From Microcebus murinus (taxonomy: Eukaryota > Chordata > Mammalia > Primates > Cheirogaleidae): DNA of 64,000 nucleotides. The notes beneath the pieces are model-generated. The model was not told the DNA's origin and ran no database searches. It saw nothing but the letters and a program-made list of their open reading frames with translations. This document shows positions 59,413-64,000 of the stretch, piece by piece; position 1 is the first letter of the stretch; each line of letters begins with the position of its first letter. The stretch lies in the NCBI RefSeq assembly GCF_040939455.1, contig NC_134126.1, positions 992,001 through 1,056,000 of the forward strand, given 5' to 3'. Position numbers and translations under genes: made by a program.

Positions 59413-62400
59413 AGCCAGATCCGCACTGCGCGCTGCCTGCCCGCCTCCCGTGGGTGAGTGGACACAGCCAGATCCGCAGAGCGCCCTGCCTGCCCGTCAC
59501 CCGTGGGCGAGTGGACACAGCCAGATCCGCACTGCACCCTGCCTGACCACCTGCCGTGGGTGAGTGGACACAGCCAGATCCGCACTGCGCCCTGCCTGCC
59601 CGTCTCCTGTGGGCGAGTGGACACAGCCAGATCCGCACAGCGCCCTGCCTGTCCTTCTGCTGTGGGTGAGTGGACACAGCCAGATCCGCACTGCGCCCTG
59701 CCTGACCGTCTGCCGTGGGTGAGTGGACACAGACAGATCCGCACTGCGCCCTGCCTGCCCGTCTCCCGTTGGTGAGTGGACACAGCCAGATCCGCACTGC
59801 GCCCTGCCTGCCCGTCTCCCGTGGGCGAGCCGACACAGCCAGATCCGCACTGCGCACTGCCTGACCGTCTGCCGTGGGTGAGTGGACACAGTCAGATCCG
59901 CACTGCGCCCTGCCTGACCGTCTGTCGTGGGTGAGTGGACACGGCCAGATCCGCACTGCGCCCGGCCTGACCGTCTGCCGTGGGTGAGTGGACACAGCCA
60001 GATCCACACTGCGCCCTGCCTGCCCGTCTGCCGTGGGTGAGTGGACACAGCCAGATCCGCACTGCGCCCTGCCTGACCGTCTCCCGTGGGTGAGTGGACA
60101 CAGCCAGATCCGCACTGCGACCTGCCTGCCCGTCTCACGTGGGTGTGTGGACACAGCCAGATCCGCACTGCGCCCTGCCTGCCCGTCTCCCGTGGGTGAG
60201 TGGACACAGCCAGATCCGCACTGCACCCTGCCTGACCGTCCTTCGTGGGTGAGTGGACACCGCCAGATCCGCACTGTGCCCTTCCTTCCCGTCTGCCGTG
60301 GGCGAGTGGAAACAGTCAGATCCGCACTGCGCCCTGCCTGACTGTCTGCCATCGGTGAGTGGACACAGCCAGATCCTCACTGCGCCATGCCTGCCCGTCT
60401 CCCGTGGGTGAGTGGACACAGCCAGATCCGCACTGCGCGCTGCCTGCCCGTCTCCCGTGGGCGAGTGGACACAGCCAGATCCGCACTGCGCGCTGCCTGC
60501 CCGTCTGTCGTGGGCGGTGGACACAGCCATATCCGCACTGCGCCCTGCCTGCCCGTCTGCCGTGGGTGAGTGGACACAGACAGACCCACACTGCGCCCTG
60601 CCTGCCCGTCTGCCGTGGGCGAGCGGACACAGCCAGATCCGCACTGCGCACTGCCTGACCGTCTGCCGCGGGTGAGTGGACACAGCCAGATCCGCACTGC
60701 GCCCTGCCTGACCGCCTGTCGTGGGTGAGTGGACACAGCCAGATCCGCACTGCGCCCTGCCTGACCGTCTGCCGTGGGTGAGTGGACACAGCCAGATCCG
60801 CACTGCGCCCTTCCTGACCGCCTGCCGTGGGTGAGTGGACACAGCCAGATCCACACTGTGCCCTGCCTGCCCGTCTGCCGTGGGTGAGTGGACACAGCCA
60901 GATCCGCACTGCGCCCTTCCTGACCGTCTCCCGTGGGTGAGTGGACACAGCCAGATCCGCACTGCGCCCTGCCTGCCCGTCTCCCGTGGGTGAGTGGACA
61001 CAGCCATATTCGCACTGCACCTTGCCTGCCTGTCTCGCGTCAGTGAGTGGACACAGCCAGATCCGTACTGCGCCCTGCCTGCCCGTCTCCCGTGGGTGAG
61101 TGGACACAGCCAGATCCGCACTGCGCCCTGCCTGCCCGTCTCCCGTCAGTGAGTGGACACAGCCAGATCCGCACTGCGCCCTGCCTTCCCGTCTCCCGTG
61201 GGTGAGTGGACACAGCCATATCCGCACTGCGCGCTGCCTGCCCGTCTCCCGTGGGCGAGTGGACACAGCCAGATCCGCACTGCGCCCTGCCTGACCGTCT
61301 GTCGTGGGCGAGTGGACACAGCCAGATCCGCACTGCGCACTGCCTGACTGTCTGCCGTGGGTGAGTGGACACAGCCAGATCCGCACTGCGCCCTGCCTGA
61401 CCACCTGCCGTGGGTGAGTGGACACAGCCAGATCCGCACTACGCCCTGCCTGTCGGTCTGCTGTGGGTGAGTGGACACAGCCATATCCACACTGCGCCCT
61501 GCCTGCCCCTCTGCCGGGGGCGAGTGGACACAGCCAGATCCGCACTGCGCCCTGCCTGACCGTCTGCCGTGGGTGAGTGGACACAGCCAGATCCGCACTG
61601 TGCCCTGCCTGCCCGTCTCCCGGGGGCGAGTGGACACAACCAGATCCGCACTGCGCCCTGCCTGACCGTCTCTAGTGGGCGAGTGGACACAGTCAGATCC
61701 GGACTGCGCCCTGCATGCCCGTCTACCGTGGGCGAGTGGACACAGCCAGATCCGCACTGCGCCCTGCCTGACCGTCTGCCGTGGGTGAGTGGACACAGCC
61801 AGATCCGCACTGCGCCCTGCCTGACCGCCTGCCGTGGGTGAGTGGACACAGCCAGATCCGCACTGCGCCCTGCCTGCTCGTCACCCGTGGGCGAGTGGAC
61901 ACAGCCAGATCCGCACTGCGCCCTGCCTGTCGTCTCCCGTGGGTGAGTGGACACAGCCAGATCCGCACTGCGCCCTGCCTGACCGTCTGCAGTGGGTGAG
62001 TGGACACAGCCAGATCCGCACTGCGCCCTGCCTTCCCGTCTCCCGTGGGTGAGTGGACACAGCCAGATCCGCACTGCGCCTTGCCTGCCCGTCTCCCGTC
62101 AGTGAGTGGACACAGCCAGATCCGCACTGCGCCCTGCCTGCCCGTCTCCCGTTGGTGAGTGGACACAGCCAGATCCGCACTGCGCCCTGCCTGCCGATCT
62201 CCCGTGGGTGAGTGGACACAGCCAGATCCGCACTGCGCCCTGCCTGCCCGTCTGCCGTGGGCGAGTGGACACAGCCAGATCCGCACTGCGCCCTGCCTGA
62301 CCGTCTGCCGTGGGTGAGTGGACACAGCCAGAACCACACTGCGCCCTGCCTGCCCGTCTGCCGTGGGCGAGTGGACACAGCCAGATCCGCACTGCGCCCT

Positions 62401-63260
62401 GCCTGACCGTCTGCCGTGGGTGAGTGGACACAGCCAGATCCGCACTGCGCCCTGCCTAACCGCCTACCGTGGGTGAGTGGACACAGCCAGATCGGCACTG
62501 CGCCCTGCCTGCCCGTCTCCCCTGGGCGAGTGGACACAGCCATATCAGCACTGCACACTGCCTGCCCGTCTGCCGTGGGTGAGTGGACACAGTCAGATCC
62601 GCACTGCGCCCTGCCTGACCGTCTGCCGTGGGTGAGTGGACACAGCCAGATCCACACTGCGCCCTGCCTGCCCGTCTGCCGTGGGTGAGTGGACACAGCC
62701 AGATCCGCAATGCGCCCTGCCTGACCGTCTCCCGTGGGTGAGTGGACACAGCCAGATCCGCACTGCGCCCTGCCTGCCCGTCTCTCGTGGGTGAGTGGAC
62801 ACAGCCAGATCCGCACTGCACCGTGCCTGCCCGTCTCCCGTCAGTGAGTGGACACAGCCAGATCCGCACTGCGCCCCGCCTGCCGGTCTCCCGTGGGTGA
62901 GTGGACACAGCCAGATCCGCACTGCGCGCTGCCTGCCCGTCTCCCGTGGGCGAGTGGAAACAGCCAGATCCGCACTGCGCGCTGCCTGCCCGTCTGTCGT
63001 GGGCGAGTGGACACAGCCATATCCGCACTGCGCCCTGCCTGCCCGTCTGCCGTGGGTGAGTGGACACAGCCAGATCCACACTGCGCCCTGCCTGCCCGTC
63101 TGCCGTGGGTGAGTGGACACAGCCAGATCCGCACTGCGCCCTGCCTGACCCTCTCCCGTGGGTGAGTGGACACAGCCAGATCCACACTGCACCCTGCCTG
63201 CCCGTCTCCCGTGGGTGAGTGGACACAGTCAGATCCGCACTGCGCCCTGCCTGCCCGTCT
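59394..63260. repeat. 3.9-kb block copied from 29768-33634
   Basis: The offset is a constant 29,626 bp across the whole block. It includes the extra GGAAACAGTCAG monomer (about 60310) and the 15-monomer insertion (CACAACCAG near 61636, CGTCTCTAGTGGG near 61669, GTCTGCAGTGGG near 61986) that mark copy 2 of the 88-monomer doublet. The entry junction lies between 59394 and 59430, the exit between 63229 and 63261, both in phase. Confidence 0.87.
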
Positions 63261-64000
63261 GCCGTGGACGAGTGGACACAGCCAGATCCGCACTGCGCAC
63301 TGCCTGACCTTCTGCCGTGGGTGAGTGGACACACCCAGATCGGCACTGCGCCCTGCCTGACCGCCTGCCGTGGGTGAGTGGACACAGCCAGATCCGCAGT
63401 GCGCCCTGCCTGACCGTCAGCCGTGGGTGAGTGGACACAGCCAGATCCACACTGCGCCCTGCCTGCCCGTCTGCCGTGGGCGAGTGGACACAGCCAGATC
63501 CGCACTGCGCCCTGCCTGTCCGTCTCCCGTGGGTGAGTGGACACAGCCAGATCCGCACTGTGCCCTGCCTGACCGTCTGCCGTGGGTGAGTGGACACAGC
63601 CAGATCCGCACTGCGCCCTGCCTGCCCGTCTCCCGTGGGTGAGTGGATACAGCCAGATCCGCACTGCGCCCTGCCCTACCGCCTGACGTGGGTGAGTGGA
63701 CACAGCCAGATCTGCACTGCGTCCTGCCTGCCCGTCTCCCGGGGGCGAGTGGACACAGCCAGATCCGCACTGCGCCCTGCCTGCCCTTCTGCCGTGGGTG
63801 AGTGGACACAGCCAGATCCGCACTGCGCCCTGCCTGACCATCTGCCGTGGGATTGTGGACACAGCCAGATCCACACTGCGCCCTGCCTGCCCGTCTGCCG
63901 TTGGTGAGTGGACACAGCCTGATCCGCACTGCGCCCTGGCTGACCGTCTCCCGTGGGTGAGTGGACACAGCCAGATCCGCACAGCGCCCTGCCTGCCCGT
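63261..64000. repeat. Diverged copy of ~20868-21600 running off the window
   Basis: Markers GCCGTGGACGAGTGG (63261, partner 20868), CGCAGTGCGCC, CGTCAGCCGTGGG and GTGGATACAGCC occur in the same order at offset 42,393. More single-base differences are visible than in the other long copies, for example CACACCCAGATCGG (about 63332), CCTGACGTGGG (about 63682) and GATTGTGGAC (about 63851). The array continues past the window end. Confidence 0.75.

Larger units (their letters stand above)
1..64000. repeat. 53-bp GC-rich tandem satellite array, ~1,207 monomers
   Basis: Every part of the window reads as head-to-tail copies of one 53-bp monomer. Landmarks are GTGGGTGAGTGG at monomer positions 1-12, CCAGATCCGCAC at 19-30, TGCGCCCTGCC at 31-41, and TGACCG then TCTGCC at 42-53. 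My count for the common monomer is G17 C19 T9 A8, about 68% G+C. Four CpGs lie at 26-27, 33-34, 46-47 and the 53/1 junction; a fifth appears at 6-7 when T6 is C. All copies face the same way and I saw no inversion. The array starts at monomer position 15 and runs off both ends. Each monomer carries one GATC and usually one GCGC. No unique sequence, poly-A, transposon end or gene interrupts it. The family is not one I recognise, and its function, if any, is unknown. Confidence 0.98.

Noticed and set aside
1..64000. CRISPR array
   Set aside because: Repeats are contiguous with no unique spacers, the monomer exceeds typical CRISPR repeat length, and no cas genes are present.
1..64000. CTCF-site array on the minus strand
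   Set aside because: Only the GGGCGC half of the motif resembles the CTCF core; the CCA..AG half does not match. Without binding data this is not supportable.
1..64000. G-quadruplex array
   Set aside because: The monomer has only one or two runs of three G on either strand and no close set of four runs, so canonical quadruplexes are not predicted.
1..64000. Telomeric, alpha-satellite or rDNA-spacer repeat
   Set aside because: No TTAGGG-type repeat, no 171-bp AT-rich period, no CENP-B-box-like word and no recognisable rRNA sequence are present. A spacer-repeat origin cannot be excluded but nothing supports it.
1..64000. Mobile element or integrated virus inside the array
   Set aside because: I found no interruption of the 53-bp phase larger than part of a monomer, and no terminal repeats, target-site duplications or non-satellite sequence.

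Overview
The whole 64-kb window is one uninterrupted tandem satellite (minisatellite) array. The monomer is 53 bp, about 68% G+C, and about 1,207 copies fill the window from the first base to the last. The array enters and leaves the window mid-monomer: base 1 is monomer position 15, and the first full monomer starts at base 40. There is no unique flanking DNA, no credible protein gene, no RNA gene, no transposon and no CRISPR array. Monomer landmarks are GTGGGTGAGTGG at positions 1-12, CCAGATCCGCAC at 19-30, TGCGCCCTGCC at 31-41, and TGACCG followed by TCTGCC at 42-53. Common variant sites are T/C at 6, A/C at 44, T/C at 48 and G/C at 51.

The many long open frames are a by-product of the repeat. 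The minus-strand monomer contains no TAA, TAG or TGA in any frame. Because 53 = 3x17+2, one reading frame cycles through all three phases every 159 bp (53 codons). All three minus frames are therefore open for hundreds of codons (up to 1,621 codons, 47058-51923) wherever variant monomers do not add a stop. On the plus strand TGA occurs twice in the common monomer form, so plus frames are short. I annotate no CDS.

The real content is the higher-order organisation. Rare variant monomers (small deletions, CGGCCGGTTCC units, CCTTCG units, GGGTGGGTGG units) allow blocks to be matched by eye. (a) A 16-monomer block (~0.85 kb) occurs seven times. (b) Nested duplications have repeat offsets of 265, 1,373 (1,320), 2,014, 2,330, 4,662-5,509 and 4,981 bp, all close to whole multiples of 53. 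(c) About 141-7925 recurs almost unchanged at 47939-55670. (d) It is followed at once by 55669-59412, a copy of 19845-23535, and then by 59394-63260, a copy of 29768-33634. The right 15.3 kb is thus a colinear but shortened copy of the left 33.6 kb, lacking two internal stretches of about 11.9 and 6.25 kb. (e) 45240-47888 is a shuffled set of shorter left-arm pieces, and about 41.9-44.4 kb is the least homogenised zone.

Organism: I cannot name it. A long GC-rich minisatellite whose commonest point variants include CpG-to-TpG/CpA changes suggests a CpG-methylating eukaryote, probably a vertebrate, at a subtelomeric, pericentromeric or other satellite-rich locus. That is inference. Block boundaries were set by eye and are good to roughly one monomer unless tighter limits are stated.
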